Positions 1 to 6,204 of a DNA stretch of 7,684 bases are shown here, one piece after another. A program made the position numbers and the translations under genes. Location of the stretch: assembly GCA_003224515.1 (NCBI GenBank), contig QHZC01000295.1, positions 1 through 7,684 of the forward strand, written 5' to 3'. A model generated the notes under the pieces. That model was not told the origin of the DNA. It saw only the letters and a program-made list of their open reading frames with translations, and ran no database searches. This stretch comes from Acidobacteriota bacterium (lineage in GTDB: Bacteria; Acidobacteriota; Terriglobia; Acidiferrales; UBA7541). Position 1 is the first letter of the stretch, and every line of letters begins with the position of its first letter.

Positions 1-707
1 AGGATTCGGAAACCGCGCTCGTTCAGATATTTCTTCACGAAGGTCGCTCTCGCGCTCTTGGCCAAATCCGCTTCGGAACGGTACTTGCCCGCAAGAAATC
101 CGCTGGCCAGCGAAAAGTAAGGAATCACGCCGATGTTTTCGCGCAGGCAAAGAGGCGCCAACTCCGCTTCGAACCCCGCCCGCTCGTAAAGGTTGTAGTG
201 CGGCTGCAGACTCTCGTACCGCGGCAGACCCTTTTTCTTACTGATCTGCAGCGCTTCTCCTAGTCTCTTGGCGTTGTAGTTTGATGCACCAATCGCGCGC
301 ACCTTTCCCTGTTGGATTAGCTGCGCGTACGCTTCGAGCGTTTCATCCAGCGGCGTATCGGCGTCATCAACATGCGACTGATATAAATCGATGTAGTCGG
401 TCTGCAAACGCTTGAGCGAATCTTCCACCGCGGCCAGAATGTAGCCTTTGGAAAGGCCTTTCTTTCCTGGGCTCATTTCCGATGCAACTTTCGTTGCCAT
501 AATCACTCGCTGCCGCTTCTCGCTGCGCTTCAGCCATTTGCCGATGATCGTCTCGGACTCCCCGCCTCTATTTCCCGGCACCCATTTGGAATAAACGTCA
601 GCCGTATCCACAGCGTTGAATGCCGTCCATCCGAATACGTTTCCGCCAAACACGATTGGGCCAATTTCCAATCCCGAATTTCCCAGTTTCCGCTTGGTAA
701 GCGCCAT
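1..707 (-). CDS. Aldo/keto reductase, C-terminus beyond the window, internal deletion
   Basis: This is an NAD(P)H-dependent aldo/keto reductase that would reduce carbonyl groups in the cytoplasm; the substrate cannot be told. Reading leftward from ATG at 707, 235 codons are open to the window edge, so roughly 80 residues of a usual 310-330 are missing. The start is supported by GGAG six bases upstream and by the typical opening KRKLGNSGLEIGPIVFGGN. The catalytic tetrad is visible: D34 (in DTADVYS), Y39, K73 (in MATKV) and H112 (in YQSHVDD). Other family blocks are GGESETIIGKWLK (48-60) and the strand containing AIGASNYNAKRL. The oddity is at residues 29-30: FGWTA runs directly into FNAVDTADVY, whereas relatives, from memory, have about 16 extra residues there forming helix 1. 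The frame is otherwise intact, so this may be a recently damaged or altered enzyme. It is divergent from the Bug-type gene. The family call is firm; whether it is active is uncertain. Confidence 0.9.
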   Translation of the reverse strand, partial: MALTKRKLGNSGLEIGPIVFGGNVFGWTAFNAVDTADVYSKWVPGNRGGESETIIGKWLKRSEKRQRVIMATKVASEMSPGKKGLSKGYILAAVEDSLKRLQTDYIDLYQSHVDDADTPLDETLEAYAQLIQQGKVRAIGASNYNAKRLGEALQISKKKGLPRYESLQPHYNLYERAGFEAELAPLCLRENIGVIPYFSLASGFLAGKYRSEADLAKSARATFVKKYLNERGFRI

Positions 708-1013
708 GGTTTTCTCCAAAGGTGTTCTGTCGCTAGCCTCGGTGTTTGGATGCCCGTGCCGATCTGTCCGTTACCTTCTAGACGAGAATTTCGGGAGTTA
801 TCAGATCGCCGCGGGTTAGTACCGACAAATGCGCTAACAGCGACCGTTGCATGCTGGCGAGAAGCCGACTTCCCTGGACTTAATAATCCGCATGATGCCC
901 AACTGGATTCCGAATCGCCGACGACTCGCCACAGATCATTGTAGCTTGCGGACTCTGGGTGTACTCATCCGCGAATGCCGGAAATGGATACGCCTCTCGC
1001 GCAGTCGAAAGAC

Positions 1014-1039
1014 ACGGTTGTGGAAGGGAAACGGTTGTG
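1014..1039 (+). repeat. 9-bp direct repeat upstream of the Bug-type gene
   Basis: ACGGTTGTG occurs at 1014-1022 and again at 1031-1039, 17 bases apart, ending 27 bases before the Bug-type start codon. The position suits an operator or leader element, but no known regulator is recognised from it. Two copies this close are unlikely by chance in a spacer of this length but not impossible. Confidence 0.4.
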
Positions 1040-1055
1040 ACCTCTGTATTCCCGT

Positions 1056-1062
1056 AGGGAGG
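1056..1062 (+). promoter_or_regulatory. Ribosome binding site of the Bug-type gene
   Basis: AGGGAGG lies four bases before the ATG at 1067. An in-frame TAG at 1055-1057 overlaps it, so translation cannot begin further upstream. The ATG at 1063 is in another frame. The next in-frame ATG, at 1079, is 17 bases from this site, so 1067 is the better choice. Confidence 0.65.
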
Positions 1063-1066
1063 ATGC

Positions 1067-2035
1067 ATGTCGACTCGGATGGCTCTGGGGTTCGTTTGTT
1101 CGCTGAGGCTTATGCTGCAAAGTTCACAAGACTATCCAACGAAGCCAGTGCGCATGATCGAGCCGTTTGGGGCTGGCGGAGGGCCTGACGTGATGGCCCG
1201 TGCCGTAGGCCCGAAGCTCTCTGAGCTTTGGGGCCAGTCCGTGACAGTCGAGAACTACCCCGGCGAGGGAAGTACCGCGGCACCTGCTTTGGTCGCGAAG
1301 TCGCCGGCAGACGGTTACACGTTGCTCGTGAACACCAGCGCCCAGGCATACAGCGCCGCGATTCTGAGGAACCTGCCCTATGACCCGTTGAAGGATTTCA
1401 TCCCGGTCGCTCCGCTCACGACCCAGCCTTACGTGTTGGTTGTAGGCAAACTGTCTGGCATCGCCACCGTCGGCGAGCTTGTTGCGGCGGCGAAGGCGAA
1501 ACCAGGTGGGCTGAAGTTTGGCTCTTCTGGCATCGGTACCGGCACGCACTTGGGAATCGAGAAATTCAATCTACAGGCAGGCATTAAAGCGCTACACGTG
1601 CCAGCCAGACCAGGCGACGCGATCGCCGACACGATCGCCAATACGGTCTCACGCCGCACCGATTATCTGCTGGCGCCCATTCCGCTCGCCCTGGCTGATA
1701 TCCGTGCGGGCAAGCTCACCGCGCTAGGCGTTAGCACCAGGACGCGCTCGAAATTGCTACCGGAGGTGCCGACGATTGCGGAGGCCGGCCTCGCGGGCTT
1801 CGACTACCCGATTTGGTATGGGGTATGGGTGCGAGCTGGCACGCCTGCCGGAGTGGTGGATAAATTAGCGAAGGACATTGCACGGGTTCTGTCCGCGCCT
1901 GATCTGCGCGACTCGCTTGCCAAGCATGGGGCCGATCCAATGAGTCTGACGCAGCCTGAGTTCGCGCGCTTCGTGCTCAGCGAGAGTGAAAACGCCGGCC
2001 GTATCTTCGAGGCGGCTGGGATCAAACCTCAATAA
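1067..2035 (+). CDS. Bug/TctC-family extracytoplasmic solute-binding protein (orphan)
   Basis: This 322-aa protein belongs to the Bug family, the periplasmic binding components of tripartite tricarboxylate transporters, which usually capture carboxylates or related small molecules. The mature domain starts near residue 21 with the hallmark DYPTKPVRMIEPFGAGGG followed by PDVMARAVGPKL. Further family blocks are SPADGYTLLVN, the FGSSGIGTGTHL segment that normally lines the ligand site, LPEVPTIAEAGL and the C-terminal ARFVLSESENAGRIFEAAGIK. Length is normal for the family. The N-terminus is odd: the signal region MSTRMALGFVCSLRLMLQSS is short, has an arginine inside the hydrophobic stretch and has no clear Ala-X-Ala cleavage site. 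In addition, HVPARPGDAIAD and the later SRRTD carry arginines where I would expect glycine. No TctA or TctB membrane subunit is in the window, so it is an orphan here. Its 3' end faces the kinase gene with a ten-base gap. Ligand unknown. Confidence 0.92.
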   Translation: MSTRMALGFVCSLRLMLQSSQDYPTKPVRMIEPFGAGGGPDVMARAVGPKLSELWGQSVTVENYPGEGSTAAPALVAKSPADGYTLLVNTSAQAYSAAILRNLPYDPLKDFIPVAPLTTQPYVLVVGKLSGIATVGELVAAAKAKPGGLKFGSSGIGTGTHLGIEKFNLQAGIKALHVPARPGDAIADTIANTVSRRTDYLLAPIPLALADIRAGKLTALGVSTRTRSKLLPEVPTIAEAGLAGFDYPIWYGVWVRAGTPAGVVDKLAKDIARVLSAPDLRDSLAKHGADPMSLTQPEFARFVLSESENAGRIFEAAGIKPQ

Positions 2036-2045
2036 GCCTGACTCC

Positions 2046-4736
2046 TCATTTCCTCAGCCCCGTAGTCCAATTGACAACGAGACTGAGGGGCGTGGACGAT
2101 TCATCTGTCATCACTGAATCTGCGACGATCCGCGTACCATCCCGATTGATGTCATATTGATTGACTCCCGCGGCCGTCAAATACATGGTCTGAAACATCT
2201 CCCACAACGGTCGGGTGGATACCACTTGCAACGAACCGTTAACTTCTTTCAATTCCACAGCCATTAGATTTCGATCCGGAGCGAGGTAATAGAGCTCTTT
2301 GCCATCGTGCCGCCATCGCGGGGTAACGCCGCCCGCGATCGATGCTTGGAGTTTTCCAGTTGGCTTCGGAAAAGAGGAGATATAAATTTCGTTCTTTCCG
2401 GATTCGTCCGACCGATAGGCAATCCATCGGCCGTCCGGAGAAGCCTGGCCCGAATCCACGTTTGCGCCTGGGACCGTGATTAACGGAACAGCACCACCAT
2501 TCCCTGCAATGGGAAGCAATGAAATTCGCAGTTCGCCACTGCGTATTGGCCGTTCTGTGATAATCAGGAACTTGCCATCGGGCGTCCAGTCGCCTGTGCC
2601 GGCGAACGTATCGTCCTTTGCTTCCCATCGTTCTTCCTCTGGTGCGATCAGGTTGACCGCCTTGATGTAAATCGCTCGATTTCCGCTTCTCGCGGATGAG
2701 TACGCGACACGTGTCCCGTCGGGAGACCACACTGCCGAGTGATACACAAGATTCAAGGGATCGCTAGTCAGATGTGTACGGTTTCGCGACCCGATATCCA
2801 CCAGCCAAAGGTCTATCTTCGCGGCAGTGGTGGCAATTGAGTCATAGAGCACAGTTTTTCCGTCGGGCGAAAATCTAGGGGTTGAGCTTGGAGCCGACTC
2901 ACCCAGGCTTGCCAACTGCTTTCCGGTGCTATCGAACAATAGCAAGGAATGTGTGCTAGACCCTTTCCCCAATTGGTACAGCAAATCGCCCTTTGCTGAC
3001 ACGGAAAAAATTCCATTGCTAAATAATGGGTCAAACCGGACCCCCTCAGCCACTGGAATCGGGTCTCCAGTCAAAACCAGCTTTAGGGGATCGAATGATC
3101 TCGCCATCAACACATCCTCGGCCAGGTACACCACATAGCCCGTGGCGTAGGCGATAGGCGAGCTGCCGTGGAATAGGATTCTGCTTTCCTTTTGGTCGAG
3201 CGAGCCCACGTAAAAAACATTGTCCTCACTGACCGGGCCAAGGAGCGCCGCCATGAATAAGAAATGATTTCCATCGGGCAGGAAATGAGGCCAGCGGTGC
3301 GTCCCTTCGCGCCGACTAGCGTCCAGTGTGGTAACCGGCTGCGGCCTTCCGCCTGAAGCCGGGATACGCTGAATTTCACCGCTGACTCTGGCGAAGATAA
3401 TTATGTCTCTGGGGCTCCAGCTTGCTCCGCGGCTCGAGTCAGCTTCGCACAGTGTTTGCGGCGGTCCTCCGGCCACCGCAATCCTCTTCAGTTTTCCCTG
3501 CGCAAAGAAGCCCAAATTGTGGCTGTCTGGGGACCAAAAAGCGAACGAGACGTCTTCCGTCCCGGCCAGCGCCCGAACCGCAAAGGAATCAACAGGCCGT
3601 ACCCACAATTGCGTTACCTTTCCGACTCGCGCAATGAAAGCAACGCTGCTGCCATCTGGCGATAAGAACGCTCCGCCGATCGGACCGTTGAAAACGAACG
3701 TTCCGCCTTCTGGCGGAAGAATCATGGATCGGACCACGTGCGCCTCGGCGGGCGCTTTGCGGAAGTAAGCGAGTGCAAACAGAGTCGCCGAAACTGCTGC
3801 AGCCAACGCCAATGCCCAGGCTACCCATTCGCGCCTCGTTTTCGACGCCGTTTTCAGCGCCGGAATTCTTGCTTGGGACACGGATTCCGTGAGCCATTTC
3901 AATTCCAGAGCCAAGTCCCGCGCTGTTTGCCAGCGTTCTTCGCGGTCCTTCGCCAGACAGCGCCGGATGGCATGATCCAGCTCTGGCGGGGTCATTGGCT
4001 TTACCGCACTAGTGGGCGCAGGTTCCTTCTCGAGAATCGCCGACGCTACGCTCAATTGGCTCTTCCCCTCAAACGCCTTATTGCCTGTCACCATCTCGTA
4101 CAGAACCGCGCCCAGGGGAAAAATATCGCTCCGCCCGTCAAGCTCTTTTCCTTCGATCTGCTCTGGCGACATGTACTGAAATGTCCCGACAATCGTCCCT
4201 TGCTCGGTCACCGGTGATTCCTGCCTTGTCGCGGTCAACGTCGCTAGACTCGTCAGGGGAGCCACCGGTTTCGCCAGGCCGAAATCCAGCAGCTTCACCC
4301 CACTCGGCGTGAGCATGATGTTGCCGGGCTTGAGATCGCGATGCACCACACCGCTGCGATGCGCTTTATCCAGTGCGTCCGCGATCTGCGCACCCACATT
4401 GAGCACCTGCTCCAGCCCCAGCGGCCCCTTCTCCAGACGCTTCGCCAGCGTTTCACCTTCGAGACACTCCATCACCAAATAGTTGATTCCGTCCTGATGA
4501 CCGATGTCGTGCAACACGCAGATATGTGGATGATTCAGGTGAGAGATGGTTTTTGCTTCGCGCTCGAACCGCTGCTTGTGCACAGGATCAGAAGAAAACT
4601 GCGCCGGCAAAATCTTGATGGCGACACTACGCTCCAACCGCGTATCACGCGCGCGGTACACCTCGCCCATGCCGCCCGCACCCAGTGGCGCGAGGATTTC
4701 GTAGGGCCCGAGTTTGGCGCCCGGAGCAAGCGGCAT
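2046..4736 (-). CDS. Membrane-anchored serine/threonine kinase with C-terminal PD40 propeller
   Basis: This 896-aa protein joins a cytoplasmic Hanks-type kinase to an extracytoplasmic beta-propeller, a combination common in Acidobacteriota. The kinase spans about residues 11-282. It has glycine loop GAGGMG (19-24), ATP lysine K41, helix-C glutamate E60, catalytic loop HRDLKPGN (132-139), DFG (151-153), SPE (190-192) and DIFPLG (204-209), so all catalytic residues are present. A Ser/Thr-rich activation segment (about 162-184) could be autophosphorylated. One hydrophobic helix (about 304-325, flanked by RRE and RK) should anchor it with the kinase inside. The rest contains WD40-like PD40 blades, marked by SPDG-type turns near 359, 402, 441, 486, 623, 671, 718, 766, 810 and 865. 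They resemble TolB and probably sense or bind an envelope ligand or protein. The start fits relatives, with GPYEILAPLGAGGMGEVYRA shortly after it. No Shine-Dalgarno sequence precedes it. No dedicated substrate gene is adjacent, so its target is unknown. Confidence 0.96.
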   Translation of the reverse strand: MPLAPGAKLGPYEILAPLGAGGMGEVYRARDTRLERSVAIKILPAQFSSDPVHKQRFEREAKTISHLNHPHICVLHDIGHQDGINYLVMECLEGETLAKRLEKGPLGLEQVLNVGAQIADALDKAHRSGVVHRDLKPGNIMLTPSGVKLLDFGLAKPVAPLTSLATLTATRQESPVTEQGTIVGTFQYMSPEQIEGKELDGRSDIFPLGAVLYEMVTGNKAFEGKSQLSVASAILEKEPAPTSAVKPMTPPELDHAIRRCLAKDREERWQTARDLALELKWLTESVSQARIPALKTASKTRREWVAWALALAAAVSATLFALAYFRKAPAEAHVVRSMILPPEGGTFVFNGPIGGAFLSPDGSSVAFIARVGKVTQLWVRPVDSFAVRALAGTEDVSFAFWSPDSHNLGFFAQGKLKRIAVAGGPPQTLCEADSSRGASWSPRDIIIFARVSGEIQRIPASGGRPQPVTTLDASRREGTHRWPHFLPDGNHFLFMAALLGPVSEDNVFYVGSLDQKESRILFHGSSPIAYATGYVVYLAEDVLMARSFDPLKLVLTGDPIPVAEGVRFDPLFSNGIFSVSAKGDLLYQLGKGSSTHSLLLFDSTGKQLASLGESAPSSTPRFSPDGKTVLYDSIATTAAKIDLWLVDIGSRNRTHLTSDPLNLVYHSAVWSPDGTRVAYSSARSGNRAIYIKAVNLIAPEEERWEAKDDTFAGTGDWTPDGKFLIITERPIRSGELRISLLPIAGNGGAVPLITVPGANVDSGQASPDGRWIAYRSDESGKNEIYISSFPKPTGKLQASIAGGVTPRWRHDGKELYYLAPDRNLMAVELKEVNGSLQVVSTRPLWEMFQTMYLTAAGVNQYDINRDGTRIVADSVMTDESSTPLSLVVNWTTGLRK

Positions 4737-4747
4737 ACTTGGCCGCG

Positions 4748-4753
4748 ATTATA
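4748..4753 (-). promoter_or_regulatory. Consensus -10 box of the kinase gene
   Basis: A perfect TATAAT on the minus strand ends 11 bases before the kinase ATG at 4736. Transcription would begin around 4739-4741, giving a leader of only about three to five bases. No good -35 is seen at 16-19 base spacing (GTACCC at 17). The absence of a Shine-Dalgarno sequence before the ATG fits a leaderless or nearly leaderless message. The motif is seen; its use is inferred. Confidence 0.5.
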
Positions 4754-5093
4754 CTCTGAGAAGGGTCGTAGGGTACTTTAGGGCAGCTCTCAAGCGCAGG
4801 AGTACACCAATAGAAGTTACCGGAGATTCGGCAGGGGTGTCCGCGATTATGGGCGGCTTCGTTCTGACGGCGAAGCGGAAGTTGTCGGTTCTGTCTGTCG
4901 GATCAGTACCGAGAACGCGCTTGTGTGGACCGATGCGGATTCCACTTGGCCGTGCAGTCGGTTTGTGGGTTTACCAGCCGTTAGGCTGTCGAAATCTGGA
5001 TGATAATTTCTGGGGTGACATTTCAAAGGCTAACATCCACAAACTTTAGTCAAGTGGGAGCCATCAACCTGAGATTGCTACGTTTCCGGTAAA

Positions 5094-5100
5094 AGGAGGG
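5094..5100 (+). promoter_or_regulatory. Strong ribosome binding site of the small secreted protein gene
   Basis: AGGAGGG followed by an A-rich stretch is placed with seven bases between AGGAGG and the ATG at 5107. This is the best Shine-Dalgarno sequence in the window and is the main support that the short gene behind it is real and well translated. Confidence 0.8.
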
Positions 5101-5106
5101 CAAAAA

Positions 5107-5490
5107 ATGATTCCACGACTTTTCGTGCTCTTGTTGGTTTCAATCATCTTTGTTGGGGGCTTCGCTTCCTTTCGACCGGCGCAGTCGGCGAGTTCGGACC
5201 CGTGCAAGCAAGACCACGCAGCTTGGCTGACACAAGTCTTGGAGAAAATGGAGAGCATAAAACAGGGCATGACGCGATGGGACCTCCTCCATGTTTTCAG
5301 GACGGAAGAAGGAGTACGACCAATGTTCAGGAAGGAAGGCGGGCCACCAACAGGATTACGAGAAACATTTGTCAGTCAGGACTGTCCATATTTCAAAATT
5401 GACGTCGAGTTCAAGCCGGTAGGTATACCCAATCAGGACGTCATCGTCAAAGTCTCTAAGCCCTACGTGCAATTCGCCACTACGAATTAG
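5107..5490 (+). CDS. Small secreted protein of unknown function
   Basis: The 127-aa product begins with a clear signal peptide: R4, a hydrophobic core LFVLLLVSIIFVGGFASF and a likely cut near residues 25-30 (PAQSASS), so it should be exported. The mature part, about 98 residues, starts with an amphipathic helix (WLTQVLEKMESIKQGMTRWD). Its SIKQGMTRWDLLHVF stretch resembles the 'GMTr.dl..vF' turn-helix of small envelope proteins of the SmpA/OmlA (BamE) kind, although the resemblance is short. A conserved-looking block SQDCPYFKIDVEF (90-102) and a strand VIVKVSKPYVQF end the protein. C33 and C93 are the only cysteines and could form a disulfide outside the cytoplasm. It lacks a lipobox. It stands alone, with spacers on both sides. 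I recall similar uncharacterised proteins in acidobacterial genomes but cannot name a function. Confidence 0.85.
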   Translation: MIPRLFVLLLVSIIFVGGFASFRPAQSASSDPCKQDHAAWLTQVLEKMESIKQGMTRWDLLHVFRTEEGVRPMFRKEGGPPTGLRETFVSQDCPYFKIDVEFKPVGIPNQDVIVKVSKPYVQFATTN

Positions 5491-5541
5491 GCGGTCAACA
5501 GGCCGCTCGAAATCTGTCGGCAATCCTACTTCACCAGCAAT

Positions 5542-5556
5542 CGGCCTTAATGGCCG
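5542..5556 (+). repeat. Short perfect hairpin downstream of the small secreted gene
   Basis: CGGCC-TTAAT-GGCCG forms a five-base-pair GC stem with a five-base loop 51 bases after the stop codon at 5490. It could help end transcription or protect the 3' end, but no T tract follows, so an intrinsic terminator is doubtful. The inverted repeat itself is certain; a role is a guess. Confidence 0.35.
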
Positions 5557-5693
5557 TCTAACTCCCGGTTATGTCGACCTAATCGGAAACTACAAATCTG
5601 ATGGACGCTTTATGCGTTTGACTATGATCTTTGGAGGCTTGGTTTTGTGGACCGGTAGACATGACGCAACGCCGGGAATTCGGTTGAAAGGCT

Positions 5694-5858
5694 TCAGTGC
5701 GTGGATTTTTCTGCCGGAATGACAACCTTTGTGATTCCTGCCAGCCGAACGTGATCAAAGACGACCTCCACCTCCGCATATTTTGCCCTTTGGTCTGTTG
5801 CAACGTAGACCTTTTTTTCGGCGCCCTCTCGCAGTGCTGTCCGTATCTGCTTAGGTAA
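5694..5858 (-). pseudogene. C-terminal remnant of an ExbD/TolR biopolymer transport protein
   Basis: Fifty-four codons on the minus strand, ending at TGA 5694-5696, encode LPKQIRTALREGAEKKVYVA followed by TDQRAKYAEVEVVFDHVRLA and GITKVVIPAEKSTH. This matches the periplasmic C-terminal domain of ExbD/TolR proteins: helix, strand with VYVATD, the helix containing YAEVEVVFDHVRLAGI, and a final strand. ExbD works with ExbB as a proton-driven motor energising outer-membrane transport. Here the N-terminal membrane helix, the motor aspartate and the first half of the domain are absent. No ExbB gene is nearby and there is no start codon in frame, so it cannot make a working protein. The preserved reading frame suggests that the loss is fairly recent. 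The homology call rests on pattern memory only. Confidence 0.7.
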
Positions 5859-5912
5859 GCGGAGCGCCTTCTATTGGTTGTCAACCATCACGCTGGTTAG
5901 CCTGATCTGCAC
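5859..5912 (-). pseudogene. N-terminal remnant of a VOC (glyoxalase-like) family gene
   Basis: From a GTG at 5912 the minus strand reads V/MQIRLTSVMVDNQ, then a TAG (5871-5873), then KALR. Many VOC-superfamily proteins begin with almost exactly this, with D or E at the position of the stop and FYTEVLGF after KALR. The first strand and the start of the first helix of the fold are therefore seen. A GAG-to-TAG change would explain the stop by one base. After R (5859-5861) the frame continues straight into ExbD sequence instead of FYTEVLG, so the rest of the VOC gene is missing. AGGAG six bases before the GTG supports a genuine former start. The match covers only about 18 codons, so the call is moderate. 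Confidence 0.55.
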
Positions 5913-5918
5913 TGGAGT

Positions 5919-5923
5919 CTCCT
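5919..5923 (-). promoter_or_regulatory. Ribosome binding site of the VOC-family remnant
   Basis: AGGAG on the minus strand lies six bases before the GTG at 5912, an ideal spacing. It indicates that the fragment begins at the authentic start of its former gene. A TAAAAT at 5968-5963 on the same strand may be the old -10 box, but it lacks a clear -35. Confidence 0.5.
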
Positions 5924-6194
5924 GACTGTTGTGGTTTCGCGCGGTCGTCGCAGGTGTGCGACATTTTAACCGGGATTTCCGATTTGGACCCCAGGCTCGC
6001 GCATTGGAGTCTTTTCCTACCGACCGTCACGGGCGGGCTGATTCCCGTTGCCCCAGCCATTGCAGCTTAGTGACGAACGACTCCCTGAAGCGTCAATACA
6101 ACAGCACCAAGCGGAATTGTGCAGGACTGCGGGCGGCGCTGACAAGTTTGCTGGCCTGGGGAACCCTCCGCCCCTGATATGCGTAGAGTAGGGT

Positions 6195-6198
6195 GAGG
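6195..6198 (+). promoter_or_regulatory. Ribosome binding site of the ADOP-type permease gene
   Basis: GAGG within GGGTGAGGTG sits six bases before the ATG at 6205. It supports that start over the next in-frame ATG (codon 12), which would cut into the conserved RYAMRQFRLSP segment. Confidence 0.65.
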
Positions 6199-6204
6199 TG
6201 TTCA

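Larger units (their letters stand above)
708..1066. other. Divergent intergenic spacer
   Basis: This 359-bp region separates the divergent aldo/keto reductase and Bug-type genes and should carry both promoters. I see no convincing protein remnant; the frames open here give compositions without recognisable motifs. I could not find a good -35/-10 pair for either gene. The AT-rich TTAATAAT near 879-886 is the best -10-like candidate on the plus strand, but it lacks a -35 at proper spacing. The right end carries a 9-bp direct repeat and a purine-rich ribosome binding site, described separately. Confidence 0.6.
4737..5106. other. Divergent intergenic spacer
   Basis: This 370-bp spacer separates the minus-strand kinase gene from the plus-strand small secreted protein gene. 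It holds the kinase -10 box on the left and the strong ribosome binding site on the right. Open frames cross it on both strands (plus 4714-5049, and one on minus ending near the kinase start), but neither shows a recognisable domain, a ribosome binding site or a credible start. I treat it as non-coding. CAGCC-GTTA-GGCTG (4975-4988) is a small perfect hairpin without a following T tract. Confidence 0.55.
5491..6203. other. Gene-poor region with decayed gene fragments
   Basis: No intact gene is convincing in these 713 bases. The middle (5694-5912, minus) holds the VOC and ExbD relics described separately. On the left, a plus-strand frame is open from 5423 to 5722 without a good start. On the right, 5924-6203 lies between the relic's ribosome binding site and the ADOP-type gene. 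It should carry that gene's promoter, but I found no convincing -35/-10 pair and no recognisable protein remnant. The overall impression is a region where genes have been deleted. Confidence 0.55.

Noticed and set aside
847..1188. A 113-codon plus-strand frame crossing the Bug-type start
   Set aside because: It overlaps the Bug-type coding sequence in another frame and shows no motif. I also considered it as a frameshifted leader of the Bug protein, but it contains no signal-peptide-like stretch.
2239..2730. A 163-codon minus-strand frame within the kinase gene
   Set aside because: It overlaps the propeller part of the kinase gene in another frame, and the kinase frame has repeated PD40 motifs throughout. 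The overlapping frame has none.
4971..5003. Promoter for the small secreted gene around GATAAT (4998-5003)
   Set aside because: The hexamer is acceptable but there is no -35-like sequence at 16-19 bases upstream and no extended -10.
4714..5049. A 111-codon plus-strand frame covering the kinase-secreted gene spacer
   Set aside because: Its start lies antisense inside the kinase gene, it has no ribosome binding site and no recognisable motif, and a competing open frame exists on the other strand.
5542..5556. Intrinsic terminator for the small secreted gene
   Set aside because: The stem is perfect but only five base pairs and no T tract follows, so I list it only as an inverted repeat.
5579..5884. 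A 101-codon minus-strand frame over the relic region
   Set aside because: It is out of frame with the recognisable ExbD and VOC sequence, and its product is low-information and Arg/Ser/Gln-rich.
5929..6177. An 82-codon plus-strand frame before the ADOP-type gene
   Set aside because: No ribosome binding site, no motif and a composition like untranslated DNA.
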